From Poronia punctata (lineage: Eukaryota; Ascomycota; Sordariomycetes; Xylariales; Xylariaceae): a stretch of 64,000 nt of DNA. The position numbers and the translations under genes were made by a program. The notes beneath the pieces are model-generated. The model worked only from the letters and a program-made list of their open reading frames with translations, was not told the DNA's origin and made no database searches. Below, piece after piece: positions 10,889 to 22,994 of this stretch. Each line of letters starts with the position of its first letter. Position 1 is the first letter of the stretch. The DNA is taken from NCBI GenBank assembly GCA_022579005.1, contig MU401609.1, positions 1 through 64,000 on the forward strand, read 5' to 3'.

Positions 10889-12275
10889 ATGGCTTCAGGT
10901 CGTGCAGCGACCAGAACCTCAGTTGCGCCTGAAAGGTTCAAGACTTTACTACCAACGCTCCAGCCCACTATCTATCACGATCCGAGCACGAACAAGTCTC
11001 CAAATAAGTAAGTGTCTAACCAAATGTCTTCTGCCATCCAGACTGCGGCTTCTTTCCGACAGACTATACCTGATAACAAAGGAGAGACTGGTCTGATACT
11101 TGGTAGTATTCGAACTATTGCTTGGAACCCCCTCGGCACGTATCTCGCGACAGGCTGCGCAGATAAGACACTACGTGTTTGTGAGTTTGTGGTCTTTAGC
11201 TATGTACTTTATATGATATGCCCATCCATTCAACCACTGTCTGTTTCCGCGCCTCGAGCTGACCTAGTCTCGTTCGATACAAGGGAACGTGGATAAACCC
11301 AATGTGCGGCAGTCCACGGAGCTCAGGGGACATGCAGCACCCATTGAAAAAGTAGCCTTTAACCCAACCAAAGAGCTCGAACTTTGTAGTGTGAGCAGTG
11401 ATGGCGTTGTGAGGTTCTGGGACTGCAAAACCAGAGCTGTCCTCAACGAGGTCAGAGGCCTGGGAGAGACCTTTACGTTAGCCTGGGCCCCCGAGGGCGA
11501 ATATGTTGTGGTTGGCAACAAGGTACTTTGGTTTCATCGACTCATTCATAGTACGGTATGCTAAATATGAACATATAGGATAATAAGCTCTTTGTGCTTT
11601 CACCCACCGAGTCTTCTCCAATCTCATCACACCAGCAATCGACCATGACCAACGATATCACATTTTGCTGGAGCGGCCAGAGATTGTTTGTCACTACAGG
11701 AGAGGGCAAAACCAGAATCCTCGCGTTCCCAAGCTTCGAACCAGCTTACCAGTTCGATTACAAGGAAGGGCCGGACAAAGAATTTGCACTACCGGGCCAC
11801 ACTTCGTCATGCATCGCAGTGGAACTGCATCCCTCTAACAGGTACCTTGCGACAGGGGGGACAGATTCTCTTATTGCACTCTGGGAGACGAACGACTGGA
11901 ACTGCGTGCGAACTGTCACTAAGATGACGGGCCCAGTTCGAAGTATATGTATGTACAACGCCGGCCCAGTATTCCGCTCGACAAGGCGCCACTAACACAT
12001 AGGGCGATATAGCATTCTCATGGGATGGACTGTTCCTTGTTGGGGGGAGCGACGAAGGTCAGTATCTTCACATGGCGGCATGTAATCGACATGGGGACTA
12101 ATCGTTGCTAGGTTCCGGACTCGAAATCACCGTTTCCGAGACTGGTGAGCATCTTTGCACGTATCGGACACGGTCGCCCTGCCCTGTAGTAGTATGGGCA
12201 CCGAACCGATATGCTCTAGCATACACAGATATGGGCAGTCTGAGAATAATAGGGGCAAGCCAAGGAGGAAAATAG
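10889..12275 (+). CDS. TEX1: THO complex subunit 3 (TEX1/THOC3), WD40 protein
   Basis: WD40 propeller of the THO/TREX complex, which couples transcription to mRNP assembly and nuclear export. Six exons: 10889-11007, 11107-11180, 11284-11522, 11579-11948, 12013-12057 and 12112-12275, totalling 1011 nt (336 aa). Phases were set by family continuity: NN joins IRTIAWNP; the second junction makes LRVWNVDKP; the fifth makes RSISFSWDG. WD repeat hallmarks are visible (LATGCADKTLRVW, LCSVSSDGVVRFWD, LATGGTDSLIALW), with RSTELRGH-like and AFNP phrases. The length is at the short end of the family's usual range. Donors are GTAAGT, GTGAGT, GTACTT, GTATGT and GTCAGT. Exon boundaries are inferred, but the total is in frame. 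Confidence 0.88.
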
Positions 12276-13855
12276 TACCTAAATCCTTCGGTAACCCGGA
12301 GAAGAGCTGACAGAGCAAAGGCTCGTAATGATTTGTAGAAGTACGCGGGCGATGAGGCAGCCAAGTGTGTCATCGAGGTCGTTAGATAAAATAATACAGA
12401 TTCTGAGATGACCGAGGTTTGCTCAACAGTGACAGAAAGACAGCTGCCCGCTGATGGTCAGCTCGGGGGAATCAGATGCCGAGGTTGTATTGGAGAAGAC
12501 CGGAATGCAAAGGCGATGAACTGCCTCGTCGGCAGGCAAAAACTGTTAAGATAATTGCGCATAGTCGTACTGTGACAAAAGTTCGGGCGTTTCCCTATCT
12601 TTGGCGGCGACAGTCTCAACACGTCCAAGTTCTTTCCCACAGGCGCATGGTAATAGTGAGGCGACAGGTGGGCGGTTTAGGGCGATAATACAACTAGGAA
12701 AAGGGACAGGGCAATGACGTACAACTGGATGTGGATGGGAACCCATGCGTATGTACTATTACACCATTCATTGCACGCCTTGAAGTCACCTACGAGTAGG
12801 TCTACCAAGCTGGAGTACTTGTATATATGGTATACCACTATCGCAATTCGAGCAGTCCAAGGTTTTCTTATGTAAGTGGAAGTGCCAAAACCAAACAACC
12901 TAAATTGAGCAGCAGCACGACATGCCCTTTTCTCCTTGTACCTACTGTAACCCCTCGATTGATGACAAGTTCTGCATCCCTCGTCGGCGTGTGTCTATTG
13001 AGGAAGAGAGAGACGCTTGTACGATACAAGTACGAGTAAAAGTTGAGGACAAAGATAGGCCAGGATTGGCTATTAAAACCTACAGAGGCCTCGAAGATGG
13101 CGCCCGTGATACCTACGTGTAACCTTAGATTGACACAAACGGAGAATTAGGCAGCCAATGATTAGACGTGCTTCCTTTGAGCTACCCTGTGGGCTAGATA
13201 ATGGTACCTATTCTGCTTACCTAATCTAATAAAATCCACGCGACCAGGAAAGGTCGGAAGGAGTCGCTTGGCGTTCTGTCTAGAGTGGAAAGATCAAGAG
13301 CTCGCATCACCACCAATCTGACTCCTTGTTGGTCCCGTATCTCAACAGGTCTTATCTAATACTCCATGTATGTAACACGTACATACTCGTACAAGTAGTT
13401 GCCCAGCAATGTTAGAAATCCCATTCATGGGATAATACATACAATAGTACCTATATTGTAGACCTCCAGCATCAGCAGTATCGCACGGATTTCGAAACTC
13501 GGTGACGACCCATTCCTTAAAGTGTTTTAAGCCTCCGATCGTCTATTCTCCTATCGCTGTTGTAATCCGAGGGCTATCCAACAGCGAAGCGATTAGCGCC
13601 TAGCGTATGCGCAGGAGACCCGTCACCCTTTGATGCTTGGTCCGAATATCAAATTGCGACGTTGGCCGCTCTCTGGCAACACGGGACCGCGCGCCGCGGC
13701 GCATCGAAATTTTGTTACAGATTGCTTACCTCATTCCCTTGTTTCAAGCGGCGATATACTGTCGGCAGCCTCAAGGGTCTTCTTATAGACCGGCCCACCG
13801 TTGCGCACCTTGCCATCCCACCTGGGCCTTGGGCGATCGAGGCTAGCGGCTGACG
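12276..13855. other. intergenic, no gene recognised
   Basis: 3' region of TEX1 and upstream region of the Zn2Cys6 gene. Only short, unrelated ORFs occur. Copies of TACTCGTAC and GTACGAGTA (for example at 13026 and 13385) and GTAGGT words are present. Confidence 0.6.
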
Positions 13856-16800
13856 ATGGACACGATTGCGCATCCCAACGACGACTCGCCTTCTCAAGGC
13901 ACCGATAATAGTCCACCTGCCGAAAACACAACACATGCCGTGCCCCGAAGTAATAATGATGTCCCTAAACCGAAAAGATTGGCGTGTATGATATGTCGCA
14001 GGAGGAAGCTTCGTTGCGATGGCATCAAGCCGAGCTGTAGTAATTGTACGCGACTGGGCCACTCGTGCGGCTACGACGAGAACAGGAAAAAGAGCGGTCC
14101 CAAACGAGGGTACGTGAAAGCCCTAGAGGAGAGGTTGAGTAAGTAACTTCCTCTCTCCATCTGTCTCATCTGGAAGCGGCAATATAAAGGGGGACATTCG
14201 GTGCGCCCAGGATCACCGATCCCGAAGGCAGCCTGATAGAACGGGGCAAAAAGAAGCCAGGAAGCATGAGCTAACCCGGTGGTTTCTTTATGATTATATA
14301 GAACAGGTCGAAGAGCTTTTGAAAACACAAGAACCCGTTAATAACACAAGTCCCGAGACATCGAGAGCTCCGAATGTGACATTTGAACAGACGCGGGGTC
14401 AACCGGCCACCGGTCCCACCAACTTTAACGTTAACAATACTCCGATAGCGATGGCGGGCGACCGAGACTCGGATAGGTGGCGGCTCGGCGTAGACTCGCC
14501 CAAAGGGAACGGTTTAGACGACTTCAACTTCGCGAGCAGTATACCCATCAACATTAATAATATGGACCCGAGTTTCACATGGGAAATGATAGGACTGGGT
14601 CTCGAAGAGCCTCTCCCGCCGCAAGAGACGATTGATGAGTTGTAAGGCCTACATTTTGCCTCCTTTCGGGGGGGGGGGGGGTTTTTTTTCTCATGACACT
14701 GGTTCGCCTACTAGAGGTCGTCACTAACACTGAGCACCTTATTCAGACATCAGGTCTTTTTCGAAAAGATACACCCATCACTGCCCATGATTCATAAGTT
14801 CCGATATCTGGCGGCAATGAATCTGTATGTGACCCGTCATACTTGAGACTTGCGACCTCACTTGTGTATTATGGTAAATCGGTGGATATCCCGCTCATGT
14901 GTGTGTTAGGGCTCCGAATCAACGACCGCCCGTTGCCTTGCGATATGCCATATGGACACTTGCTTGTTCCATCACGGAAAAGTACAAGGATCTTGCGGAG
15001 TTATTCTATCGACGTTCTCGTAAATATATCGAAGCCGATGCTGTTAAAGGCTATGGAGAACATTCGATCACAATCGCTCACTGCCAGACTTACGTGCTGC
15101 TGGCCTCATACGAATTCAAGATGATGTACTTTCCTAGGGCATGGATGAACACGGGCGCCGCCGTGCGTCTTGCCCAGATGTGAGCCTCCATATCGACTCA
15201 ACGCCGACTCAACCCGAGCAGCCAGGTATTAACTGAATATCTTTAGGATCGGACTCCACCGTATCGATGGCAATGGTCTCGACGTCAAACAGTGCCTCCC
15301 TCCCCCACGTGACTGGACAGAGAGAGAGGAAAGGCGGAGGACGTTCTGGATGGCGTTCTGCCAGGACAGATATGCTAGCATAGGCACAGGATGGCCTATG
15401 ACAGTCGACGAGCGGGACATCATGACCAACCTACCAGCCTCGGAGGAGGCTTTCAACCTCAGCCGGCCAGAACAGACACAGACTTTAGCAGATACCATGA
15501 GCCCGGCTGGAGCGGCCAAGTTATCGTCTTTTGGGGGCATTGTGCTCATGGCCTGTCTCTTTGGTCGCAATCTCACCCACCTTCACCGCCCAGATGTCGA
15601 CGATCACGACCACGACATGAATGGCGAATTCTGGAAACGTCATCGGTTTCTGGACAACATTCTCCTGAATACCTCACTGTGCCTGCCTAACCATCTGAAA
15701 CTGCCGGCTGGCATCCACAATCCGAACGTTGTCTTCACCAACATGAATATCCACACCTCCACTATATGTCTACACCAGGCAGCAATTTTCAAGGCCGACA
15801 AGAATAGGTTACCGCCCACCGTCAGCTCCGAGAGTAAAGTACGTTGCATCTCAGCGGCGAATGAAATTGCAAGCATAATGCGGATGACTTCCCATATAGA
15901 CTTGTCTGCCGTAAGTTGACATGTACAGAACCGTATGCCAAAGTTGAAATGTCATGCTGACGATGGAGATGGCGCTTGCAGATGAATCCTTTCATCTCGT
16001 TTTGCCTGTATGTGTCGGCAAGGGTGTTTGTCCAGTACCTCAAAAGTTGTCCAGACGACAGCCAGTCGGTGGACTCGTTACGGTTTCTGCTTAACGCGAT
16101 GAACGCGTTAAAGAAAAAGAACCCATTGACCGAATCGTTCCTCGTCCAGCTTGATGTCGATCTAGAGGCATTGGGACTGCGGATACCAAAGCTCAGATCC
16201 GCCTTCCCGAGAAGCACAGATAGCGTGAGTCTACGCTTCCTTGATTTTTTTTTTAATCCTTTTCCTTTTCCTTTTTATAGAATCGATAATGTCTTCGACT
16301 GGCCAGAAGTAACACTAACTATAATATCTATCTAGCCCACACCAGGACAACCTTGCCCAAACTTACACGTCGGGCAAGAGGGCAACACCGACAGCAGGTA
16401 CAGAACCGGCCTAGAAATCGTCCCCGACGACGATAGCGGTTGCAATTACATGACGTACGAGAAAGGAAACCCCATCGCCGCCTCTGAACTGGTTGAGCCA
16501 GAAGGGCAATGTCAGGGCAACGACCGAGGTCAGCCGGATCCCTTTGGGGCCCAGCAGTGGTATCCCGGAGACCAACAATTACCCATTAACGAACAAGGTT
16601 TGGTGGCTCACAACGGCGTTGGGGCCATGGTTATACCACCGGAAATGTACTCGGCGTTCGGAGGAACCCGGACCAGCGAGACGATTGATGTCTCATCGTC
16701 GAACCCAGATGGGTCCTCGAACCGTCCGACGCCAAACTCGAGCAGCAATGCCTCGGAGGCTCAGCGGAGTGGGAGTGGCACTGGCCCGATGGCTAACACC

Positions 16801-17085
16801 AACGGCACACCTTTCGGTACAAATCCTCTCGGGTCGCAACAAAGAACCCAGGGAGCGGAGATGGATGCGTCGACAGCATCATTCTTTGAAGGTCATAGTT
16901 TTAGCACCGGGTTGACCCCTGGCCGGTCGTTCGCCATCCCGGATACACCCGGGAACGACTTCAGCCTGCCTGACGGCTGGGACTCGGGGCAAGCAGGGAT
17001 GACTCCGAGAACAGCCGAAGCTATAATACAGGGGCTGAGTATGCCCATGGATAATATGGAGATGAATTGGGACGGACCCTCGTAG
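13856..17085 (+). CDS. Zn2Cys6 binuclear-cluster transcription factor with fungal_trans domain
   Basis: Nuclear DNA-binding regulator of the Gal4 type; target genes are unknown. Seven exons: 13856-14138, 14302-14641, 14747-14824, 14910-15179, 15247-15910, 15982-16224 and 16336-17085, totalling 2628 nt (875 aa, in frame). The zinc cluster is C44-x2-C47-x6-C54-x6-C61-x2-C64-x6-C71, followed by a basic linker and the coiled coil ALEERLKQVEELL, which spans intron 1. The middle homology region begins ELHQVFFEKIHPSLPMIH and includes ASYEFKMMYFPRAW and FWMAFCQDRYASIGTGWP. The C-terminal 180 residues are rich in Ser, Gly, Asn and Pro and probably form a disordered activation region. Intron 2 contains a G14-T8 homopolymer pair. 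The family is clear; I do not recognise a characterised orthologue. Confidence 0.88.
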
Positions 17086-20000
17086 GACGATTTGCTCTGT
17101 CGTCGCTTTCACGTCATGGCGCGGTTCGGGAAGGTTTCCAGAATACAGAATGTACCTACCAGATTCGGGGCATAGATGGGTATAGATGGGCTGAAAAAGA
17201 CACCGATGTCATGGGTGCGCGGGAATATCCGGTTGCAAACACCGACACTTTTCACGTTGTTACTCGGCACAGGAGCGGGCTCACGGACCCCAGATTTTGG
17301 CCTCGGTACCAAAAAATCGAGAACCGAGCATCGAAGTGGGGAATGCCGTCTCTCTAACATTAAGACGGTCGGTTTGGCTTCGATCTGGGACAAATGTATT
17401 ATATATGATCACGAACGAGGTTGATGACATGGCATATATGTCTATGCGTAGCTTAACGAGTTCTAGATATCCGGGACACTACCTACTTGGATAGGCACTT
17501 AACATAACGGCAAAGATGATGACAAACAGAGAAGATACCTATGCAGGTAATATAATCATAACCATACGGAAGACTGAAGACATCAGCTCAAACCAAGCAA
17601 AGACCGAAACCAAGAACTAGTGGTTTGGAAAAGGAATGTTTTTCCATCTTCCTCGGATTCTGCAAGTGTGTCATGCTACATACCATGTGGGGGGACAATA
17701 GCCGACTTCAACCCTCAACGGTTTCCCCCCCACGCCACGAGGCAAGACGCGGTGTGAAACAAACAAGCTATTTATTTTGTGATCTCGGGGGTTTGCGCAG
17801 TAAGTTAACCCTGTAAGCAGGTATTACCCAGTCTAGCTCTATTTTGAAACAAGGCATCTCAAGAAACTACCTACTTATTAACCTCGGCTTTTGGAGATGT
17901 ACCTATGTGTATGTACGAGTACGTGTTAAGCAAAAAAGAAACATGTGCTTGTACAGTGATTAAGGTATGTAATAGGTAGTCCCTGATGGCAATAAAGTCT
18001 GTATGTGTAAAGTAGATAAGTGTAGTCTAGCTAACTATTTCATCCCAACTCGACGTTTTGATATTACTTGGCTGCTAAAGAGTCTCTTATCTATCGAACC
18101 CTGATTATCCTTACTATAATTGTTTGCAATATAATACAAGTCAACTCTGATAAGAATAATATATGTTTTAGATAGAAAGCAAGTGTGTAGGACAACTTGA
18201 CTGCAGTGGTATGTATTACTCTTATACAAATTGGATGCAACGTCTATGGTAACATTTATAATTTATACATGTTAAAATCCCAACCGTCACGTTTATTTGA
18301 TTTCTTACCGCTAGGTAAATTGACGTAGTGACCACTGATAAAGGATGAACAAAAGCCTGTTTGCTATTTCCATATCGAAGAACTTTGCTAACCTAGTAAC
18401 CTATGTAGGTACCTTCTTCCTATGCCGAGGACCCCTAAAAAAACCAAGGCGCTGGGCATTTCTTGTCTTTGTGAGTCTAGTCTACAAGTAGAGACATTGA
18501 TAAGTGCTTTCCTGTAGCCTGTACCTGCAGATCTTCTAGGTTGGATTACCTAAGCTGATAACTAACTACCTTACTTCCACGTCGTGGGTGTGCTCTGACC
18601 ATATTGCAGAAAGTTGGGAAGTTGGAATCTACCACTGCCTGTTGTTCCTACTGGTTCTTTTTGCAGAGGACTCCTCACATTCCAATTTTCAGTCTCTTAT
18701 AGGATCGTCTCATCATTCATAGACTTGACGCGTCAGCCGCGTGTTCTCGCGTTCCATGGTTAAAAGCTGCACAGCATCGAATCAAGTAAGCGAGCTAACC
18801 TGGTTGAATCTTTCTTGCAATGACTTTATATCCACAAAATGTAATTATCATTACTCTCGAGTAAATACTTCAACTTGGTTCCGTACTACCTAACCGATGT
18901 AGAGAGAAATGCATGAACCGAGATTTAGATATGTGACAGACGATAAAAAGAAACCATGTACGCGAATTTGCAGTATCTGGTTGTTGCATTGTGCGTTGGT
19001 TACTTACCTATTTAACCTGGCACGCCCTGGGATGCATTACAGGTTACCAGGGTACTTTGTACCTGCGTGTAATTGTGATGTGACCCAATCCCCGAAAAGC
19101 CTATTCTTCCATCTTTTACAGATGGCGATTATAACTTGACTACCTTCCTTGGGCTTATTTCAATCTCAAGGTGCTTAGGCGCTTATGTAGGCTATATAGG
19201 CGCAATTAAAGCAGGCGAGTTCAAGTGGGATTCAATAGACGCCCATTCGACACAAGGTAAGCGAGGTAGGTATATGGGTCGACAAGTTAGATGGGCTCAT
19301 GATGCTCATCTTATGAGGTTCTGTATATCTATGTTTTAGAGCCCCCTGTATTGTAAGTACGACCTGCTTTTAAATTTTGCCAGGACGTACTTTAGAGTCA
19401 TCTGTAAACTATCTACTCGTAGATGCACATGTACGCATATGTAACCTAGGTAGGCAGTGGATTATCAGGGTTCCTGGTTTCATCGTGCCCCTTTCCCCCC
19501 TCTCGATCGCGATCTAACCACCTATCGGATAGCAGCTGTTTAGCATTAGCTTCCCCGCTCCGTTCCGAGCCATAGCCCCACCTGCAGCTGCCTAACCTCG
19601 CCTAGGCATGTGCGCAGTACGAGTAAGTAGGCAAGTACAGCGTCAACCGCCGTAAATAGGGCGGGGCAATGGCTCAGCTAAGGTACCTCGTCGCACTCCA
19701 CAGGGTCTCTTTTACGCATGTACACTCATTCCCGTCTGCACCTTCAAGGTTGGTAGGTTGGTAGGTTGGTAGGTTGGTCAGGTAAATGCCTATTCACAAG
19801 CCGACAGGACAGTTAACCCTTGTTGGCCCCTCCTCCCTACCGTTTTCTGCTCGTCCCATCATTTCAAATGTCGACCGATGACGATGGCGGTCACCCCTTC
19901 ACCCTATCAGTAACTGGCCGTCCTATCAGCCAGCTCTGGGTCACTTGACCCCTTTATTATATTTCCTACCGTCGACCCTGTTTCTCTGGTACTGTCAACC

Positions 20001-20553
20001 TAATTCTTGGGGCCGCTTCTGCGATTCGAGATCCTATCCTACCTTCCCCGCCAAAGGCCGATATGGTCCGATTTGACCACCACGCGCAGTCATAAAACCC
20101 TTTCCATGGCCTCCCTGCCCAATCTCGTAATCTACTGGGCCAGGCGGCAATGCTCACGCGAGGTCACGCGAGCTATCGCTTGAGATTGGGAATTGAGATA
20201 GCGCTTAATGCCTGAGGCTTGAGCAGAGCGGGGGGACTCGACTTTCTTGCTTTACTCTCTCTACCTTGGTCTTCTGGTGATATAATAAGATACGGCTTTC
20301 ATCCGGCATCGTTGGGTACAGAGAAAGGAGAAAGAGAAGGGATCTAGCTTATAGCCTCCGCTTTACCTGAGACTCTTTCTGCCTTGGTGCTTATTCCTAG
20401 CAGGTCTTCTTGGAATCCACCTTTGTTCAGTATGCGACTTGGGATGGGTTAGATGTGTGCGCAAGCTGCGTTCTGGGTCAGAGAGAGGCTCTATCGGCGG
20501 CCATAGCGGCACCCTCAGCTTCGCAAGACGGCCGCTCGCACCTTTCATCCATC
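17086..20553. other. 3.5 kb gene-free region
   Basis: No gene is supported. It contains the 3' UTR of the Zn2Cys6 gene, many GTAGGTA/TACCTAC and GTACGAGTA copies (17440-19640), and a GGTAGGTT tandem array at about 19748-19778. Its right part should be the promoter and leader of the zinc finger-GST gene. An open frame without ATG extends upstream of that gene from 20553 back to 20410. Confidence 0.6.
19748..19778. repeat. GGTAGGTT tandem repeat
   Basis: About four units of GGTAGGTT in tandem, roughly 780 bp upstream of the zinc finger-GST start codon. Confidence 0.85.
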
Positions 20554-22994
20554 ATGGACCCGGCTTCGATACATTACTCCTCCGCAGAAGATCACCATAC
20601 TTTATCTCATGACGGTCTTCACCACCCAAGCCGGCCACCGCCTCCGCACACCCTCCGTATCGGCGCCCTTGCATCGCATTCGAGTCTCGACCTTCCCTAC
20701 GACAGCCACAATTCCATCTACCAACATCACCTTCATCAGCGCCTAGACTCCATCCCTACCCTTCCCGTTGTCCATGCCGACTACACCCATCACTCGCAAG
20801 ATGGCTACGAGCGCCGTGCACCTTTACCGTCATCCACTCCGTCGAGTAATCTCCTCCGCCAACCCTCAACCCCCCATCCAGGTTCCGATCTCCAATCCCC
20901 ATCTCATCTGACGGCACCGGGCCACCACCACCACTTGGGTACTCTAGGTTCCAATGCTCCTCTTCCGACATCTCAACGTGGCGGTGTGCTCTCGGCCATC
21001 CGGACAGGCGACGGGTTTACTGGCCATGGAGGGCCGACGTCTATGCGAGCTACAGGTTTGGAGCCTCAAGATCAACGATCACAGGGCCGATTAGTCTCTA
21101 GGATCGTCATTGACCCCCCGAATCTACGTGCCTGGCGCGAGAAACTTTTCAACGTTGACGACACCATCACTTTGTCGAATGACGAGTATGATATCTCCCC
21201 CTTTAAATCCAACCCTGCGACTTGTTCGGGCTGACACTCGGCATTTCAGATTTGAGACTTATTTCCCACATATCGACAATGTTTATTCTCACCGTTCGAC
21301 CCAAAAGTACAAACGGAAGAATTTCAGTAAGTATTTTGGCACCTACAGATGATGTCGCACTTTTATTCCGTTGTTTCTAGCCGTGGTTCTCAACTTGTAT
21401 GCATCACATGCAAAACGCATACCGAAGGGGCTCGGTAAGGGCCTCGAGACGGTGACGCCTTGAAGGGATCCCACTGTAAAAATGAAAAGTGAAGGTCTAA
21501 GACGGTATTGCTGATACTGGATGTTGCCAAGTTTCGCACTATTGGGACTGCCGTATGAAAGGACGCCCTCCAGGCACTCCTAAATCCGACGATCCTACAA
21601 AGAAGAAGCGAAAACGGCTCGCGCGAGAACGCGATCTCTGCGACGTCAAGATCAAGATCACCGAATACTTCCCTGGTGCCACATACTCGGCAGACGGCAC
21701 CATAAATCACTCTTTGGACACGCAGCAGTTATCGGATGGAACGGGCCCGTTACTCGGTTTCCCTGCCGAGAAGAAGTATTGGACGATACAGAGAGTGAAT
21801 GGGAATGGCGGAAACGGTAAAGGGGATGGCGTCCCCGGACCCCATAAGCACACATTGGAGAAGAGTGATGAGATCAAGAAGTCTAGCGTGCAAAGGTACC
21901 TCGCTAGCATTAGGAAGGAGGCCAAGAAGGGACAGGTCAGTTTCGAGGGGGGGGGTGCCTTCAAGCGAAAGTGCGTTGCCGTTCTGCTGGCTGACATGGT
22001 AGAAACAGGTACCTCAGAAGAGGCCATCTGGCAATGCACTCGTCACTGCCCGGAAGCACTCGAAAGATGATCAGTTGAAACTTTATGCCGCCAGTTTTTG
22101 GTATGCCCAGGCCCCGTGCTAAAATGTTGGCATTTTGCTGACATATGGGCCATGATAGTCCTTTTTCCCAGCGTGTCTGGATCGCTCTCGAAGCCAAGGG
22201 CATGTCTTATCAGTATTGCGAGACAGACCCCTTCAAGCGACCAACTCAGTTACTCGAAGCAAACCCTCGAGGTCTAGTACCAGCTATTAAACAGGGCGAC
22301 TGGGCGAGCGGGGAGAGCACCGTGATTCTGGAATATGTATGTGTTCTGATAAGGTGTTTGGGAATCGAACACGGACGAACTAACCTTCATCTCTTTATAG
22401 CTCGAAGATCATGATCGGGGGGTTCCCTTGCTACCTACGGATCCGAGACTGAAGGCGAATTGTAGACTATGGATTGACCATGTACGTATTTCATATGGTC
22501 TCACTTGGTGTCGAGTCTCTCTAACCAGAACGGGAACTGCAACAGATCAATGCAAAGATAGTCCCGGCCTTCTTTTCCTTGATGAGAGCAGGTGACTCCC
22601 AGAAGCAAGCCGAACTCACGGATAGTCTTCAGAGTGAAATTGTGGCCCTAGTCCAGGCTGCCGATGAACGGGTAAGTGGCAGACACGACCAAGCTATTTA
22701 TATTTAGCATATACCCGTCCTCACGTCGCCACTCCAGTCTTACCATATTTCGTATAGGGCCCGTACTTCCTCGGCAAGGATTTATGTCTCGTGGACGTCC
22801 ACCTCGCTCCTTTTGTCCTTCGACTGTCGCGTATTCTTCGTGGCCTTCGTAGCTGGCGTGACCCAATGCCGGGTACGCGTTGGCAGCAATGGTGTGATGC
22901 TCTCGAGCAAAATCCTCACGTCCAGGCCACTACGAGTTTGGATGAACTCTACCTTGAGACGGTGGACATCTTTTTGAAAATCCGACCTCTGTAA
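20554..22994 (+). CDS. FAR1/WRKY-GCM1-like zinc finger fused to omega-type glutathione S-transferase
   Basis: Two-module protein of 610 aa. Exons: 20554-21185, 21250-21326, 21532-21935, 22003-22100, 22159-22336, 22401-22481, 22546-22671 and 22758-22994 (1833 nt, in frame). Residues 1-190 are His/Pro/Ser-rich and probably disordered. Residues 195-365 look like a FAR1-type zinc finger: SHRSTQKYKRK, then HYWDC (C243), RERDLC (C273), KKYWTIQRV and H341-K-H343, i.e. C-x29-C-x67-H-x-H. From about 398 an omega-like thioltransferase fold starts (KLYAASFCPFSQRVW, C404 as candidate catalytic Cys), then NPRGLVPAI and ESTVILEYLED, and a helical GST domain ends at 610. The decisive junction (22100/22159) creates the CPF motif and has the branch site GCTGACAT. 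Function is unknown: possibly DNA binding linked to redox sensing. The intron 4 acceptor could be 22002 or 22008. Confidence 0.82.
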
